A stretch of DNA of 64,000 nt from Nonomuraea rhodomycinica (GCF_013363995.1 NZ_JABWGO010000002.1:1-64000); one strand, 5' to 3'. Positions 1 through 15,592 are shown, counted from the stretch's first letter. A program made the numbers and translations. Notes: generated by a model not told the origin, from the sequence alone.

Positions 1-215
1 TCGTCAAGGGCGAGAACATTCCCGAGCCCGGCATCCCCGAGTCCTTCAAGGTCCTCATCAAGGAGATGCAGTCGCTGTGCCTCAACGTCGAGGTGCTCTC
101 CAGCGACGGCATGTCCATCGAGATGCGTGACACCGACGAGGACGTCTTCCGCGCGGCGGAGGAGCTCGGTATCGACCTGTCCCGGCGTGAGCCGAGCAGC
201 GTGGAAGAAGTCTGA
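1..215 (+). CDS. rpoB: RNA polymerase beta subunit, 3' end (partial)
   Basis: Only the last 70 codons are in the window; the frame opens at base 3 and ends with TGA at 213-215. The translation carries the conserved C-terminal segment of bacterial beta ([20 protein letters not shown]), which packs against beta' and forms part of the RNA-exit/clamp region. The acidic, variable tail (ending SSVEEV) is normal for actinobacterial RpoB. The gene is followed after 17 nt by rpoC, the usual rpoB-rpoC arrangement. The rifampicin-binding region lies upstream of the window, so resistance type cannot be judged. Confidence 0.97.
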   Translation, partial: VKGENIPEPGIPESFKVLIKEMQSLCLNVEVLSSDGMSIEMRDTDEDVFRAAEELGIDLSRREPSSVEEV

Positions 216-232
216 GGGGGAGATCGCACACA

Positions 233-4108
<3,876 letters not shown>

Positions 4109-4129
4109 TTCGGGACCCGTCCCGTACGT

Positions 4130-4169
4130 GACGCGCCCGGGCGCCTCCGCTGGAGGCCCCGGGCGCGTC
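4130..4169 (+). terminator. GC-rich hairpin after rpoC
   Basis: Left arm gacgcgcccggg and right arm cccgggcgcgtc are extended inward by cctcc/ggagg, giving about 17 paired bases around a very small loop, followed by ccgtttctc. It lies 22 nt after the rpoC stop and before a gene read in the opposite direction, so it fits the end of the rpoBC transcript. No long T tract follows, as is common in GC-rich actinobacteria. Confidence 0.75.
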
Positions 4170-4245
4170 CCGTTTCTCATCGGTCGTGTCGCCGCCGCTC
4201 ACGCCCCCGCGGGAAGGGACGGCGAGCACCACGCCGGCCGGCGGC

Positions 4246-4479
4246 CTACCGGCGCGGGGTGAAGGACAGCAGGTCGCCCGGCTGGCAGCCGAGCACCTCG
4301 CAGATCCTGGCCAGGGTCGAGAAGCGGATCGCCTTGGCTCGGTTGTTCTTGAGGATCGACAGGTTCACGTTCGTGATGCCGACCCGCTCGGCCAGCTCGA
4401 CGAGCGTCATGCCGCGCTCTTCGAGCAGCCGGTCCAGGTGGACCTCGATGGTCTGCTCGGAGCTGTCGGCGGGTGGCAT
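4246..4479 (-). CDS. small XRE/Cro-type HTH regulator
   Basis: A 77-residue protein that is essentially one helix-turn-helix domain: MTLVELAERVGITNVNLSIL is the HTH core, followed by a recognition-helix region (NNRAKAIRFSTLARICEVLG) and CQPGDLL, typical of the YozG-like Cro/CI regulators. In other bacteria such tiny regulators are usually co-transcribed with a DUF2975 membrane protein, as here: the start overlaps the stop of the upstream DUF2975 gene (TGATG), implying translational coupling. The likely role is a DNA-binding regulator of its own operon; the candidate site is the palindrome at 5199-5247 in front of the partner gene. Targets beyond that are unknown. Confidence 0.85.
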   Translation of the reverse strand: MPPADSSEQTIEVHLDRLLEERGMTLVELAERVGITNVNLSILKNNRAKAIRFSTLARICEVLGCQPGDLLSFTPRR

Positions 4480-5186
4480 CAGACGGTTCCTTCGAGTTCC
4501 TCACGCATGGACGCGCCGACGCGGACGACCCGCGCCATGACGACGAGGCCGATCCCGGCGACCAGGAAGGCCCAGGGGACGCTGCAGCTGTGCAGGGCGT
4601 GCTCCCAGGGCCGCCTGAGGGCGGTGGCCACCATCGACGCGGCCAGGCCGGTCTCGGCGATCGCGGTGTAGAGCGACGACACGAGCGTACCGGCGGCCAG
4701 GAAGAGACCGAGGAACCGCAGCCGGGCGACGACCGCCACGTCGAACCCGCCCTCGCGCCGGGCCCGGCTGATCAGCCGTTCGAGCAGGACGAGCCCGGCC
4801 AGCAGCACGGCGGGGGTGGCGAAGCGGGAGCTCTGGTAGAGCAACTGGGCCGCGAAGCCGGAGTCGTCCCTGCAGAGGCTCGGGATCGGCTCGTTCACCT
4901 CGGCGCCCTGCGCGAGCGGGTACATGAACGGCCTGGACGGCACCGCGATGCTCGCGTCGAAGGCGGCGCGCAGCTTCGGGTCCTCGGCCATGTTGCCCGG
5001 CACGCTGAGGAGGCCGGGCGCGGTCGCGCACACCAGACTCCGGTCGCCGAGACTGCCGAAGGCGTTCACGCCGCCTGTCACGGCCGTGCGGCCGATCTCG
5101 TACGCCGTCACGGCGGCGAGGAGCGCGAGCAGGACGCGCACCGTGATCGCGGTCCACCTCAGTGAGGAGGTGTGGGGGGAACCCAT
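4479..5186 (-). CDS. DUF2975-type four-helix membrane protein
   Basis: A 235-residue integral membrane protein with four predicted hydrophobic helices: near the N terminus (VRVLLALLAAVTAYEI), two central ones (PAVLLAGLVLLERL and FLGLFLAAGTLVSSLYTAI) and one near the C terminus (WAFLVAGIGLVVMARVV). A hydrophilic loop of about 80 residues follows helix 1. This matches the DUF2975 family, of unknown function, which is commonly paired with a small XRE regulator. I chose the ATG at 5186 (GGAG about 8 nt upstream) over a longer frame reaching 5255, because the longer version would translate the operator palindrome. The pair sits between the rpoBC and str operons. Confidence 0.8.
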   Translation of the reverse strand: MGSPHTSSLRWTAITVRVLLALLAAVTAYEIGRTAVTGGVNAFGSLGDRSLVCATAPGLLSVPGNMAEDPKLRAAFDASIAVPSRPFMYPLAQGAEVNEPIPSLCRDDSGFAAQLLYQSSRFATPAVLLAGLVLLERLISRARREGGFDVAVVARLRFLGLFLAAGTLVSSLYTAIAETGLAASMVATALRRPWEHALHSCSVPWAFLVAGIGLVVMARVVRVGASMREELEGTV

Positions 5187-5198
5187 GGAAGGCACTCC

Positions 5199-5247
5199 AT
5201 ATCGTTGGTCGATACTATCGAAGAACGATAGTATCGACTTTCGATAT
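5199..5247. promoter_or_regulatory. 49-bp near-perfect palindrome, candidate operator
   Basis: Outer arms ATATCG...CGATAT flank inner arms CGATACTATCG (5210-5220) and CGATAGTATCG (5226-5236), separated by AAGAA. The inner arms are perfectly complementary; the whole 22-nt half-sites differ at only three positions. The element lies 13 nt upstream of the DUF2975 gene start on the minus strand, where a promoter or 5' UTR is expected, and is much more AT-rich than its surroundings. It looks like a multi-box operator; the neighbouring XRE protein is the simplest candidate to bind it. Confidence 0.7.
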
Positions 5248-5655
5248 GCAATCAAGGGGTTTCGGTCACCGATGTGACGGGAAGCACGGCGAAGCGCCGC
5301 GCGGGCCGGATATCATAGGCGCGGAGCAGTAGTAGTCCCGGGCCTTGATGAACGGCCTCTGCGATCCGGAGTGGCGAGCCTTGTCCGCTTTGCCGCGCCG
5401 CTTTGACGTGTCGCAGCGACCTAGGTAGTCTTGAGCATCGTGCCCGTTACTATGCGGGCTCTCGACCGTGCGCTCATTTTGGGAGCGCGGGACGGCTTCC
5501 TGGCTCGTAACCCACGCGGATGTGTCTGTGCGAACAGCGCGACACGCCCGAGCGCGGGGGCGCGGGGGGAGGCACGAACAGCAGGTCATGACACCGGCAG
5601 TACCTGCGATTCGCACAATTGACGTAACACCGGCCAAGGCACGAACGGAGTGGCA
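5248..5655 (+). other. rpsL upstream region, no gene
   Basis: About 400 nt without a credible gene; short reading frames on both strands lack family features and good ribosome sites. It holds the str-operon promoter (5403-5431) and a leader of roughly 215 nt. I see no clear attenuator hairpin in it. Confidence 0.6.
5403..5431 (+). promoter_or_regulatory. housekeeping-sigma promoter of the str operon
   Basis: TTGACG (5403-5408), a 17-nt spacer and TAGTCT (5426-5431) match the TTGACN/TANNNT consensus of the actinobacterial principal sigma factor. Transcription would start near 5438, giving a leader of about 215 nt before rpsL. It is the only such match seen in this gap. Confidence 0.75.
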
Positions 5656-6030
5656 GTGCCCACTATTCAGCAGTTGGTCCGCAAGGGCCGGCAGGACAAG
5701 GTCTCAAAGACCAAGACTCCTGCCCTCAAGGGGAGTCCGCAGCGCCGCGGCGTGTGCCAGCGCGTCTACACCACGACTCCGAAGAAGCCCAACTCGGCAC
5801 TGCGCAAGGTGGCCCGTGTTCGGCTCACCAACGGCATCGAGGTCACGGCCTACATCCCCGGTGTGGGTCACAACCTGCAGGAGCACTCCATCGTGCTCGT
5901 GCGTGGCGGTCGTGTGAAGGACCTGCCGGGTGTTCGCTACAAGATCATCCGTGGTTCGCTCGACACCCAGGGTGTCCGCAACCGCAAGCAGGCCCGTAGC
6001 CGCTACGGCGCGAAGAAGGAGAAGAGCTAA
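5656..6030 (+). CDS. rpsL: 30S ribosomal protein S12
   Basis: S12, of the decoding centre of the small subunit. The canonical N terminus [12 protein letters not shown] corresponds to the GTG at 5656, with CGGAG five nt upstream; an in-frame GTG at 5650 would overlap that ribosome site. With the 5656 start the protein is 124 residues and Lys43 (in TTTPKKPNS) and Lys88 (in GRVKDLPG) fall on the numbering used for streptomycin-resistance positions, so both appear wild type. First gene of the str operon (rpsL-rpsG-fusA-tuf); rpsG follows after 2 nt. Confidence 0.98.
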   Translation: MPTIQQLVRKGRQDKVSKTKTPALKGSPQRRGVCQRVYTTTPKKPNSALRKVARVRLTNGIEVTAYIPGVGHNLQEHSIVLVRGGRVKDLPGVRYKIIRGSLDTQGVRNRKQARSRYGAKKEKS

Positions 6031-6032
6031 CA

Positions 6033-6503
6033 ATGCCTCGCAAGGGTTCTCCTGGCCGTCGTCAGCTCATGGCTGACCCGGTTTACAGCTCGCCGCTGGT
6101 CACCGCCCTGATCAACAAGGTGCTTCTGGACGGCAAGCGCTCCATCGCGCAGTCGATCGTCTACGGCGCCCTCGAGGGCTGCAGGGACAAGACGGGCAAC
6201 GACCCGGTCGTCACCCTCAAGCGCGCGCTTGACAACGTCAAGCCGACCCTCGAGGTCCGCAGCCGCCGCGTCGGTGGCGCGACCTACCAGGTGCCGGTCG
6301 AGGTGCGCGCCGCGCGCAGCACCACCCTGGCCCTGCGCTGGCTGGTGCAGTACTCCCGCGCCCGCCGCGAGAAGACCATGACCGAGCGCCTCATGAACGA
6401 GCTCCTCGACGCCAGCAACGGCCTCGGGGCGAGCGTGAAGAAGCGCGAGGACACCCACAAGATGGCCGAGTCCAACAAGGCCTTCGCCCACTACCGCTGG
6501 TAA
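6033..6503 (+). CDS. rpsG: 30S ribosomal protein S7
   Basis: A 156-residue S7, a primary binder of the 3' major domain of 16S rRNA at the head of the small subunit. [10 protein letters not shown] and the conserved core [17 protein letters not shown] are present, and the C-terminal helix ends KAFAHYRW as in other bacteria. It begins two nt after rpsL. S7 is the autogenous repressor of the str operon in E. coli; whether that holds here cannot be seen. Confidence 0.98.
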   Translation: MPRKGSPGRRQLMADPVYSSPLVTALINKVLLDGKRSIAQSIVYGALEGCRDKTGNDPVVTLKRALDNVKPTLEVRSRRVGGATYQVPVEVRAARSTTLALRWLVQYSRARREKTMTERLMNELLDASNGLGASVKKREDTHKMAESNKAFAHYRW

Positions 6504-6542
6504 CCCCGGCGGGTTCGACGAGACGACGAGGACGCGAGAGAA

Positions 6543-8642
<2,100 letters not shown>

Positions 8643-8662
8643 TCCCGGGACCCCACGAGGCG

Positions 8663-8684
8663 GGGCGCCGGCTTGCCGGCGCCC
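8663..8684 (+). terminator. hairpin 1 between fusA and tuf
   Basis: A 10-bp perfect stem, gggcgccggc / gccggcgccc, with a minimal tt loop, 20 nt after the fusA stop. It could attenuate or process the str transcript so that tuf is expressed differently from fusA. Confidence 0.5.
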
Positions 8685-8709
8685 GGCCGTCGAGGAGGCC
8701 ACGGCCTCT

Positions 8710-8733
8710 GGTGGGGTGGTACGCCGCCCCACC
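8710..8733 (+). terminator. hairpin 2 between fusA and tuf
   Basis: A ten-pair stem (ggtggggtgg / ccgccccacc, one G-T wobble) closed by a tacg loop. With the hairpin at 8663 it makes a double structure in the 161-nt fusA-tuf gap. No T tract follows either of them, so they may be processing or stabilising elements instead of true terminators. Confidence 0.45.
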
Positions 8734-8803
8734 GCCTAGGGGTTCGGGAAGTCCCGGGCCCGTGTGTGCAGACGAAAGTCACAGATTCTCAAGGAGAGAA
8801 CCA

Positions 8804-9997
8804 GTGGGCAAGGCCAAGTTCGAGCGGAACAAGCCGCACATGAACATCGGCACCATTGGGCATATCGACCACGGTAAGACCACGCTGACCGCGGCGATCA
8901 CCAAGGTGCTCCACGACCGTTACCCCGAGCTGAACCAGGCCACGCCGTTCGACAAGATCGACAAGGCGCCCGAGGAGAAGGCCCGCGGCATTACGATCTC
9001 CATCGCGCACGTCGAGTACCAGACCGAGAAGCGCCACTACGCCCACGTGGACTGCCCCGGTCACGCCGACTACGTGAAGAACATGATCACCGGTGCCGCT
9101 CAGATGGACGGCGCCATCCTGGTGGTCGCCGCCACCGACGGCCCGATGCCGCAGACGAAGGAGCACGTCCTCCTGGCCCGCCAGGTCGGCGTCCCCTACA
9201 TCGTCGTGGCCCTCAACAAGGCCGACATGGTGGACGACGAGGAGATCCTGGAGCTCGTCGAGCTCGAGGTCCGCGAGCTCCTCTCCGCCCAGGAGTTCCC
9301 CGGCGACGACCTGCCGGTCGTCCGCGTCTCCGCGCTCAAGGCTCTTGAGGGCGACGAGAAGTGGGCCGACAGCATCATCGAGCTGATGAACGCCGTCGAC
9401 GAGAACGTGCCCGAGCCGCCGCGTGAGACGGACAAGCCGTTCCTCATGCCGGTCGAGGACGTCTTCTCGATCACCGGTCGCGGCACCGTCGTCACCGGCC
9501 GTATCGAGCGCGGTGTCGTCAAGGTCAACGAGCAGGTCGACATCATCGGCATCAAGCCGGAGAAGACCACGACCACCGTCACCAGCATCGAGATGTTCAA
9601 CAAGATGCTCGACGAGGGTCACGCGGGTGACAACGCCGCCCTGCTGCTCCGCGGCATCAAGCGCGACGAGGTCGAGCGCGGCCAGTGCATCATCAAGCCG
9701 GGCACGACCACCCCGCACACCGAGTTCGAGGGCCAGGTCTACATCCTGTCCAAGGACGAGGGCGGCCGCCACACGCCGTTCTTCAACAACTACCGCCCGC
9801 AGTTCTACTTCCGTACGACTGACGTGACCGGTGTCGTGCACCTCCCCGAGGGCACCGAGATGGTCATGCCGGGCGACAACACCGAGATGCGCGTTGAGCT
9901 GATCCAGCCCATCGCCATGGAGGAAGGCCTCAAGTTCGCGATCCGTGAGGGTGGCCGCACCGTCGGCGCCGGTCGGGTCACGAAGATCATCAAGTAG
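8804..9997 (+). CDS. tuf: elongation factor Tu
   Basis: A 397-residue GTPase that delivers aminoacyl-tRNA to the ribosome. The start is the GTG at 8804 ([19 protein letters not shown]), preceded by AAGGAG; the open frame continues upstream to 8711 but that extension has no family counterpart. G1 GHIDHGKT is at residues 19-26, G3 is DCPGHADY and G4 NKADM; domain 3 ends [17 protein letters not shown]. Last gene of the str operon, with its own upstream hairpins and a strong hairpin downstream. It looks like an ordinary tuf1; elfamycin-type resistance was not assessed. Confidence 0.99.
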   Translation: MGKAKFERNKPHMNIGTIGHIDHGKTTLTAAITKVLHDRYPELNQATPFDKIDKAPEEKARGITISIAHVEYQTEKRHYAHVDCPGHADYVKNMITGAAQMDGAILVVAATDGPMPQTKEHVLLARQVGVPYIVVALNKADMVDDEEILELVELEVRELLSAQEFPGDDLPVVRVSALKALEGDEKWADSIIELMNAVDENVPEPPRETDKPFLMPVEDVFSITGRGTVVTGRIERGVVKVNEQVDIIGIKPEKTTTTVTSIEMFNKMLDEGHAGDNAALLLRGIKRDEVERGQCIIKPGTTTPHTEFEGQVYILSKDEGGRHTPFFNNYRPQFYFRTTDVTGVVHLPEGTEMVMPGDNTEMRVELIQPIAMEEGLKFAIREGGRTVGAGRVTKIIK

Positions 9998-10009
9998 TTC
10001 GATCGCGGG

Positions 10010-10045
10010 GCGGCGGTCGGCCCCCACGTCGGGGCCGACCGCCGC
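10010..10045 (+). terminator. terminator of the str operon
   Basis: A perfect 15-bp inverted repeat (gcggcggtcggcccc / ggggccgaccgccgc) around cacgtc, 12 nt after the tuf stop. A second 16-bp palindrome (ggagccgtacggctcc, 10061-10076) follows. Together they mark the end of the str operon. Confidence 0.8.
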
Positions 10046-10268
10046 ACCACGACCAGGGCAGGAGCCGTACGGCTCCCGTCCGCCCCCCACGCAAGCCGTG
10101 ATCTCGCAGTTCCTTCGGCAGTGACCGAAGTAACTGCCGGATCACGGAAGAATCGGCAGATCATCTGCGTCTGTCACGTGGGGCTTCGCGGGTTCAGGCC
10201 CGCAGCAATCAGCGGCCGCCGGCCGCACGATACTTTTTCAGACGACAGCGAAGGACACCGAGGCCACT

Positions 10269-10577
10269 ATGGCGGGACAGAAGATCCGCATTCGGCTCAA
10301 GGCCTATGACCACGAGGTCATCGACGTTTCGGCCAAGAAGATCGTCGAGACGGTGACGCGGACTGGCGCGAAGGTCGCGGGCCCGGTGCCGCTGCCGACC
10401 GAGAAGAACGTGTACTGCGTCATCCGCTCGCCGCACAAGTACAAGGACAGCCGCGAGCACTTCGAGATGCGCACGCACAAGCGGCTGATTGACATCATCG
10501 ACCCGACGCCCAAGACCGTCGACTCGCTCATGCGGCTCGACCTCCCCGCGGGCGTCGACATTTCGATCAAGCTCTGA
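10269..10577 (+). CDS. rpsJ: 30S ribosomal protein S10
   Basis: A 102-residue S10 (also NusE in antitermination). [19 protein letters not shown] opens the fold and [20 protein letters not shown] is the hallmark loop/strand. First gene of the S10 ribosomal operon; about 220 nt separate it from the tuf terminator, enough for a promoter, but I could not identify a convincing -35/-10 pair there. rplC follows after 14 nt. Confidence 0.98.
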   Translation: MAGQKIRIRLKAYDHEVIDVSAKKIVETVTRTGAKVAGPVPLPTEKNVYCVIRSPHKYKDSREHFEMRTHKRLIDIIDPTPKTVDSLMRLDLPAGVDISIKL

Positions 10578-10591
10578 GGGATCACACTGAC

Positions 10592-11245
10592 ATGGCTAAG
10601 ACGATCAAGGGCGTCCTGGGCAAGAAGCTCGGCATGACCCAGGTCTTCGACGCGGACAACCGGCTCGTACCGGTGACCGTGGTCGAGGCCGGTCCGTGTG
10701 TGGTGACCCGCGTCCGCACCGTGGAGAAGGACGGCTACTCCGCCGTCCAGCTCGGCTTCGGGCAGGTCGACCCCCGGAAGGTCAACAAGCCGCTCGGCGA
10801 CTACCTGCGCAAGCACGACATCACCCCGCGCCGTTACTTCGCGGAGATCCGCACCGACGACGCGAGCGACTACACCCTGGGCCAGGAGCTGCTGGCCGAC
10901 ACCTTCGAGGCCGGCCAGTTCGTCGACGTGACGGGCAAGAGCAAGGGCAAGGGCTTCGCCGGTGTCATGAAGCGGCACGGCTTCGGTGGTCTGGGCGCGT
11001 CGCACGGTACGCAGCGCAAGCACCGCTCGCCGGGTTCCATCGGTGGCTGCGCCACCCCGGGCCGCGTGTTCAAGGGTCTGCGCATGGCTGGTCGGATGGG
11101 TAACGTCCGCACCACTGTGCAGAGCCTGAAGGTTCACGCCGTCGACGCCGAGAAGGGGCTCATCCTCATCAAGGGTGCGATCCCCGGCGCCAACGGCAGC
11201 CTCGTCCTCGTCCGCACCGCTGCCAAGAAGGGGGCTGCCAAGTGA
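10592..11245 (+). CDS. rplC: 50S ribosomal protein L3
   Basis: A 217-residue L3, an early assembly protein near the peptidyl-transferase centre. [19 protein letters not shown] is the diagnostic N terminus and [20 protein letters not shown] the central loop reaching towards the 23S core. The Gln that PrmB methylates in enterobacteria would lie in this loop, but I see no prmB nearby. The stop overlaps the next start (GTGA), so rplD is translationally coupled. Confidence 0.98.
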   Translation: MAKTIKGVLGKKLGMTQVFDADNRLVPVTVVEAGPCVVTRVRTVEKDGYSAVQLGFGQVDPRKVNKPLGDYLRKHDITPRRYFAEIRTDDASDYTLGQELLADTFEAGQFVDVTGKSKGKGFAGVMKRHGFGGLGASHGTQRKHRSPGSIGGCATPGRVFKGLRMAGRMGNVRTTVQSLKVHAVDAEKGLILIKGAIPGANGSLVLVRTAAKKGAAK

Positions 11246-11892
11246 CCAGCATTGACGTCCTCGACGCCAGCGGAGCCAAGACGGGCACCGTCGACCTGCC
11301 GGAGGACATCTTCGGCGCCAAGGTCAACATTCCTCTGATCCACCAGGTGGTCGTGGCTCAGCTCGCCGCTCGCCGGCAGGGCACCCACAAGGCCAAGACC
11401 CGTGGTGAGGTCAGCGGCGGCGGCAAGAAGCCGTACCGCCAGAAGGGCACCGGCCGCGCCCGTCAGGGCTCGACCCGTGCTCCGCAGTTCGCCGGCGGTG
11501 GCGTCGTCCACGGCCCGGTGCCGCGCGACTACTCGCAGCGCACGCCCAAGAAGATGAAGGTCGCCGCCCTGCGTGGCGCCCTGTCCGACCGGGCCGGCGG
11601 CGGTCGCGTGCACGTGGTGAGCGGTCTGGTCGAGGGCGAGACGCCCAAGACCAAGGCGGCCCTGCAGGCCCTGCGCAAGATCACCCAGGCCCGTAGCGTG
11701 CTCGTCGTGGTCGACGAGGCCGACGAGCGCACCTGGCTGAGCCTGCGCAACGCCCCGGAGGTCCACCTGCTGGACGCCGGGCAGCTCAACACCTACGACG
11801 TGCTCGTCCACGACGACGTGGTCTTCACCCGTGAGGCCTACGACCAGGTCGTGGCGCGGCTGTCGGCTCAGAGCGAGAAGGAAGACGCCTGA
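11242..11892 (+). CDS. rplD: 50S ribosomal protein L4
   Basis: A 216-residue L4, lining the exit tunnel. It contains the extended loop [20 protein letters not shown] and [18 protein letters not shown], standard L4 motifs in the macrolide-relevant region. The GTG start at 11242 overlaps the rplC stop by 4 nt. In enterobacteria L4 represses the S10 operon by attenuation; the corresponding leader is not recognisable here. Confidence 0.98.
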   Translation: MTSIDVLDASGAKTGTVDLPEDIFGAKVNIPLIHQVVVAQLAARRQGTHKAKTRGEVSGGGKKPYRQKGTGRARQGSTRAPQFAGGGVVHGPVPRDYSQRTPKKMKVAALRGALSDRAGGGRVHVVSGLVEGETPKTKAALQALRKITQARSVLVVVDEADERTWLSLRNAPEVHLLDAGQLNTYDVLVHDDVVFTREAYDQVVARLSAQSEKEDA

Positions 11893-12194
11893 TGGAGAAG
11901 ATCGCCGACCCGCGCGACGTCATCATCAAGCCGGTCGTCTCCGAGAAGAGCTACGGCCTGATCGATGAGAACAACAAGTACACGTTCCTGGTGAAGAAGA
12001 CCGCGAACAAGACCCAGGTCAAGATCGCCGTCGAGCAGATCTTCGGGGTCAAGGTCACCAACGTGAACACGATCAACCGGCAGGGCAAGCGCAAGCGCAC
12101 CCGCACCGGTTACGGCAAGCGTCCCGACACCAAGCGCGCGATCGTGAGCCTGGTCGAGGGCGATCGGATCGACATCTTCGGTCAGATCGGCTAG
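11892..12194 (+). CDS. rplW: 50S ribosomal protein L23
   Basis: A 100-residue L23, at the exit of the peptide tunnel and part of the docking site for trigger factor and [23 protein letters not shown] and [20 protein letters not shown] are typical. The ATG overlaps the rplD stop (TGATG). A 106-nt spacer with two short hairpins (12212-12227 and 12246-12259) separates it from rplB. Confidence 0.98.
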   Translation: MEKIADPRDVIIKPVVSEKSYGLIDENNKYTFLVKKTANKTQVKIAVEQIFGVKVTNVNTINRQGKRKRTRTGYGKRPDTKRAIVSLVEGDRIDIFGQIG

Positions 12195-12300
12195 CAGCCA
12201 CAGAAAGAGAGCGGGCCGGGAGGCCCGTGAGGGGATCGAGACCGTCGCACCTCGGTGCGGCGGGCTCACCCATGTAACCGACGAAGGATGAACGAAAAAG

Positions 12301-13137
12301 ATGGGCATCCGTAAGTACAAGCCGACGACTCCGGGTCGCCGCGGCTCGAGTGTCTCGGACTTCTCCGAGATCACGCGCAGCACGCCCGAGAAGTCGCTGC
12401 TTGCGCCCCTTCACAACAAGGGCGGCCGCAACGTACACGGCCGGGTCACCGCGCGCCACCAGGGCGGCGGTCACAAGCGCGCCTACCGGATCATCGACTT
12501 CCGGAGGCATGACAAGGACGGCATTCCGGCGAAGGTCGCTCACATCGAGTACGACCCCAACCGCACCGCCAACATCGCTCTGCTGCACTACGCCGACGGC
12601 GAGAAGCGCTACATCATCGCGCCGACCGGCCTCAAGCAGGGCGACCGCATCGAGAACGGCCCCGCTGCCGACATCAAGCCGGGCAACTGCCTGCCGCTGC
12701 GCAACATCCCGACCGGTACCTTCATCCACGCGGTGGAGCTCCGTCCGGGCGGCGGCGCCAAGCTCGGCCGCTCCGCGGGCGCCCAGATCCAGCTGCTCGC
12801 GAAGGAAGGCCAGTACGCCACGCTGCGTATGCCGTCCGGTGAGATGCGCATGGTCGACGTGCGCTGCCGGGCCACGGTCGGTCAGGTCGGCAACGCCGAG
12901 CAGGCCAACATCAACTGGGGCAAGGCCGGCCGTATGAGGTGGAAGGGCAAGCGCCCGACCGTCCGCGGTGTCGCGATGAACCCCGTCGACCACCCGCACG
13001 GTGGTGGTGAGGGCAAGACCTCCGGTGGTCGCCACCCGGTGAACCCGAAGGGCAAGCCCGAGGGCCGCACCCGCCAGGCCAACAAGTCCAGCGACCGGCT
13101 GATCATCCGTCGTCGGAGCAAGAGGAAGAAGCGGTAG
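12301..13137 (+). CDS. rplB: 50S ribosomal protein L2
   Basis: A 278-residue L2, one of the most conserved large-subunit proteins, needed for subunit association and peptidyl transfer. The C-terminal motif [20 protein letters not shown] includes the histidine implicated in activity. The start is ATG with AAGGATG about 11 nt upstream. The basic tail ([13 protein letters not shown]) is normal. rpsS follows after 11 nt. Confidence 0.98.
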   Translation: MGIRKYKPTTPGRRGSSVSDFSEITRSTPEKSLLAPLHNKGGRNVHGRVTARHQGGGHKRAYRIIDFRRHDKDGIPAKVAHIEYDPNRTANIALLHYADGEKRYIIAPTGLKQGDRIENGPAADIKPGNCLPLRNIPTGTFIHAVELRPGGGAKLGRSAGAQIQLLAKEGQYATLRMPSGEMRMVDVRCRATVGQVGNAEQANINWGKAGRMRWKGKRPTVRGVAMNPVDHPHGGGEGKTSGGRHPVNPKGKPEGRTRQANKSSDRLIIRRRSKRKKR

Positions 13138-13148
13138 GAGCAGCCGAA

Positions 13149-13427
13149 ATGCCACGTAGCCTTAAGAAGGGTCCCTTCGTGGACGAGCACCTTCAGAAGA
13201 AGGTGGACGCCCAGAACGAGAAGGGCACCAAGAACGTCATCAAGACGTGGTCGCGGCGCTCCATGATCGTGCCTGACATGCTCGGGCACACGATCGCCGT
13301 TCACGATGGCCGCAAGCACGTGCCGGTGTTCGTCACCGAGTCGATGATCGGCCACAAGCTGGGAGAGTTCGCCCCCACGCGGACCTTCCGCAGCCACGTC
13401 AAGGAAGACCGCCGCAGCCGGCGATAG
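13149..13427 (+). CDS. rpsS: 30S ribosomal protein S19
   Basis: A 92-residue S19 of the small-subunit head. [19 protein letters not shown] and the motif [16 protein letters not shown] are diagnostic. Its ribosome site (TAGGAG) includes the rplB stop codon, which couples translation of the two genes. Confidence 0.98.
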   Translation: MPRSLKKGPFVDEHLQKKVDAQNEKGTKNVIKTWSRRSMIVPDMLGHTIAVHDGRKHVPVFVTESMIGHKLGEFAPTRTFRSHVKEDRRSRR

Positions 13428-13455
13428 CAGCCTTCAGAAGTCAGAGGAGTAAGCG

Positions 13456-13809
13456 ATGGAAGCCAGGGCTCAGGCGCGGTTCGTCCGCGTCACGCCCCAG
13501 AAGGCCCGCCGTGTGGTGGACCTTATTCGCGGGCTGCCCGCTTCGGAGGCGCAGGCCGTGCTGCAGTTCGCTCCCCAGTCGGCGAGCGAGCCGATCTACA
13601 AGGTGCTCAGCAGCGCGATGGCGAACGCTGAGCACAACTTCGACCTCGACCCGCAGACGCTCGTCGTCAGCCGGGCGTGGGTCGACGAGGGCCCGACGCT
13701 GAAGCGGTTCCGTCCGCGTGCACAGGGTCGCGCCTATCGGATCAACAAGCGGACGAGCCACATCACTGTGATCGTGGAGTCCCGCGAGCCGAAGGGAAGG
13801 ACCCGATAG
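13456..13809 (+). CDS. rplV: 50S ribosomal protein L22
   Basis: A 117-residue L22, lining the exit tunnel with its beta-hairpin ([20 protein letters not shown]). The N-terminal region [20 protein letters not shown] matches the family. GAGGAG precedes the ATG. The stop TAG shares its G with the rpsC GTG. Confidence 0.98.
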   Translation: MEARAQARFVRVTPQKARRVVDLIRGLPASEAQAVLQFAPQSASEPIYKVLSSAMANAEHNFDLDPQTLVVSRAWVDEGPTLKRFRPRAQGRAYRINKRTSHITVIVESREPKGRTR

Positions 13810-14651
13810 TGGGCCAGAAGGTTAACCCGCACGGGTTCCGCCTCGGCATCACGACCGACTTCAAGAGCCGGTGGTACGCCGACAAGCTGTACAAGTCGTA
13901 CGTCGCCGAGGACGTGGCGATCCGCCGCATGCTGCAGAAGGGCATGGAGCGGGCCGGCATCTCCAAGGTGGAGATCGAGCGCACGACCGACCGCGTCCAG
14001 GTCGACATCCACACCGCGCGTCCGGGCATCGTCATCGGCCGCCGCGGCGCGGAGGCCGACCGCATCCGCGGTGACCTGGAGAAGCTGACCAAGAAGCAGG
14101 TCCAGCTCAACATCCTCGAGGTGAAGAACCCCGAGATCGACGCCCAGCTCGTCGCGCAGGGTGTCGCCGAGCAGCTCTCCAGCCGTGTCTCGTTCCGGCG
14201 GGCCATGCGCAAGGCGATGCAGTCGGCCATGAAGAGCGGCGCCAAGGGCATCCGGGTGCAGTGCTCCGGTCGTCTGGGCGGCGCCGAGATGTCGAGGTCG
14301 GAGTTCTACCGCGAGGGCCGTGTGCCGCTGCACACGCTCCGCGCTGACATCGACTTCGGGTTCTACGAGGCCCGTACCACCTTCGGCCGGATCGGCGTGA
14401 AGGTGTGGATCTACAAGGGCGAGGCTCCGACGAGCCGCGCCGAGCGCGAGGCGGCCGCTGCCGGTGCCCGTGCCGGCCAGCGTCGCGAGCGTGACGACCG
14501 TCGGGGTGGCGGCGACCGTCCCCGCCGCGGTGGCGCCGGTGGCGCCCGCCGTGGTGGCGGCCGCGGTGACCGCGCCCCCAGGACCGAGGCGGCCGCGCAG
14601 GCCGCCCCCGAGACCGGCCCGGCTGCGCAGCCGGGTGCTGAAGGGAGCTGA
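13809..14651 (+). CDS. rpsC: 30S ribosomal protein S3
   Basis: A 280-residue S3, part of the mRNA entry tunnel and helicase. [20 protein letters not shown] opens the protein; the KH domain carries [18 protein letters not shown] (about residues 75-92). The conserved fold ends near residue 215; a tail of about 60 residues rich in Arg, Gly, Ala and Pro follows, a disordered extension seen in many actinobacterial S3 proteins. The GTG start at 13809 overlaps the rplV stop by one base; a longer in-frame reading from 13677 is antisense-free but lacks family similarity. Confidence 0.97.
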   Translation: MGQKVNPHGFRLGITTDFKSRWYADKLYKSYVAEDVAIRRMLQKGMERAGISKVEIERTTDRVQVDIHTARPGIVIGRRGAEADRIRGDLEKLTKKQVQLNILEVKNPEIDAQLVAQGVAEQLSSRVSFRRAMRKAMQSAMKSGAKGIRVQCSGRLGGAEMSRSEFYREGRVPLHTLRADIDFGFYEARTTFGRIGVKVWIYKGEAPTSRAEREAAAAGARAGQRRERDDRRGGGDRPRRGGAGGARRGGGRGDRAPRTEAAAQAAPETGPAAQPGAEGS

Positions 14652-14653
14652 CC

Positions 14654-15073
14654 ATGCTGATCCCGCGCAGGGTCAAGCACCGCAAGCAGCACCGGCCTGA
14701 CCGCAGCGGAGCCGCCAAGGGCGGCACCAGGGTCGTGTTCGGCGAGTTCGGCATCCAGGCGCTTGAGCACTCCTACGTGACCAACCGCCAGATCGAGTCG
14801 GCTCGTATCGCGATGACCCGTCACATCCGCCGTGGCGGCAAGGTGTGGATCAACATCTACCCCGACCGTCCGCTCACCAAGAAGCCGGCCGAGACCCGCA
14901 TGGGTTCCGGTAAGGGCTCGCCTGAGTGGTGGATCGCCAACGTCAAGCCCGGACGCGTGATGTTCGAGCTGTCCGGCGTGGCGGAGCCGATCGCGCGTGA
15001 GGCGCTTCAGCGCGCGATCCACAAGCTCCCGATGAAGTGCAAGATCGTTAAGCGTGAAGTGGGTGAGGCGTGA
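14654..15073 (+). CDS. rplP: 50S ribosomal protein L16
   Basis: A 139-residue L16, near the A site and central protuberance. [19 protein letters not shown], the motif [19 protein letters not shown] and [17 protein letters not shown] are conserved. It starts 2 nt after rpsC, and its stop overlaps the rpmC ATG. Confidence 0.98.
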   Translation: MLIPRRVKHRKQHRPDRSGAAKGGTRVVFGEFGIQALEHSYVTNRQIESARIAMTRHIRRGGKVWINIYPDRPLTKKPAETRMGSGKGSPEWWIANVKPGRVMFELSGVAEPIAREALQRAIHKLPMKCKIVKREVGEA

Positions 15074-15309
15074 TGGCTAAGGGCCTGACCGCCGGCGAGC
15101 TGCGGGTGGAGGACCAGGACACGCTGGTCCAGAAGCTCAAGGAAGCCAAGGAGGAGCTGTTCAACCTCCGCTTCCAGGCGGCGACCGGTCAGTTGGAGAG
15201 CCACGGGCGGCTGCGCGCCGTCCGCCGCGAGATCGCCCGTATCTACACCGTGATGCGTGAGCGTGAGCTCGGCATCGTCACGGTCGAGAAGGAGACGAGC
15301 GATGGCTGA
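15073..15309 (+). CDS. rpmC: 50S ribosomal protein L29
   Basis: A 78-residue L29, located at the tunnel exit beside L23. The two-helix fold is evident ([20 protein letters not shown] and [20 protein letters not shown]). I start it at the ATG at 15073, within the TGATG overlap with rplP, instead of the GTG three bases upstream. The 3' end overlaps rpsQ by 8 nt. Confidence 0.95.
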   Translation: MAKGLTAGELRVEDQDTLVQKLKEAKEELFNLRFQAATGQLESHGRLRAVRREIARIYTVMRERELGIVTVEKETSDG

Positions 15310-15592
15310 GACCGAGACCACCGAGACCACCACCGAGGGTGGCCGTAACTTCCGCAAGGTCCGCGAGGGCCTCGTCGTCAGCGACAAGATGGACAAGACC
15401 GTCGTCGTCGCTGTCGAGGACCGCGTGAAGCACCGTCTGTACGGCAAGGTCATCCGCCGTACGACCAAGTACAAGGCGCACGACGAGTCCAACGCCTGCG
15501 GCGTGGGCGACCGTGTGCTTCTGATGGAGACTCGTCCGCTCTCCGCCACCAAGCGGTGGCGGGTCGTCGAGATCCTCGAGAAGGCCAAGTAA
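15302..15592 (+). CDS. rpsQ: 30S ribosomal protein S17
   Basis: A 96-residue S17 with an acidic N-terminal extension of about 20 residues ([16 protein letters not shown]) before the OB-fold core [20 protein letters not shown]. The start at 15302 overlaps the rpmC end; reading upstream to 15257 adds a basic stretch that is just rpmC in another frame. Last gene before a 183-nt gap holding a hairpin. Confidence 0.96.
   Translation: MAETETTETTTEGGRNFRKVREGLVVSDKMDKTVVVAVEDRVKHRLYGKVIRRTTKYKAHDESNACGVGDRVLLMETRPLSATKRWRVVEILEKAK

Noticed and set aside
8711..8803. N-terminal extension of EF-Tu
   Set aside because: The canonical EF-Tu N terminus begins at the GTG at 8804 with AAGGAG in front; the upstream part lies in the hairpin-bearing leader.
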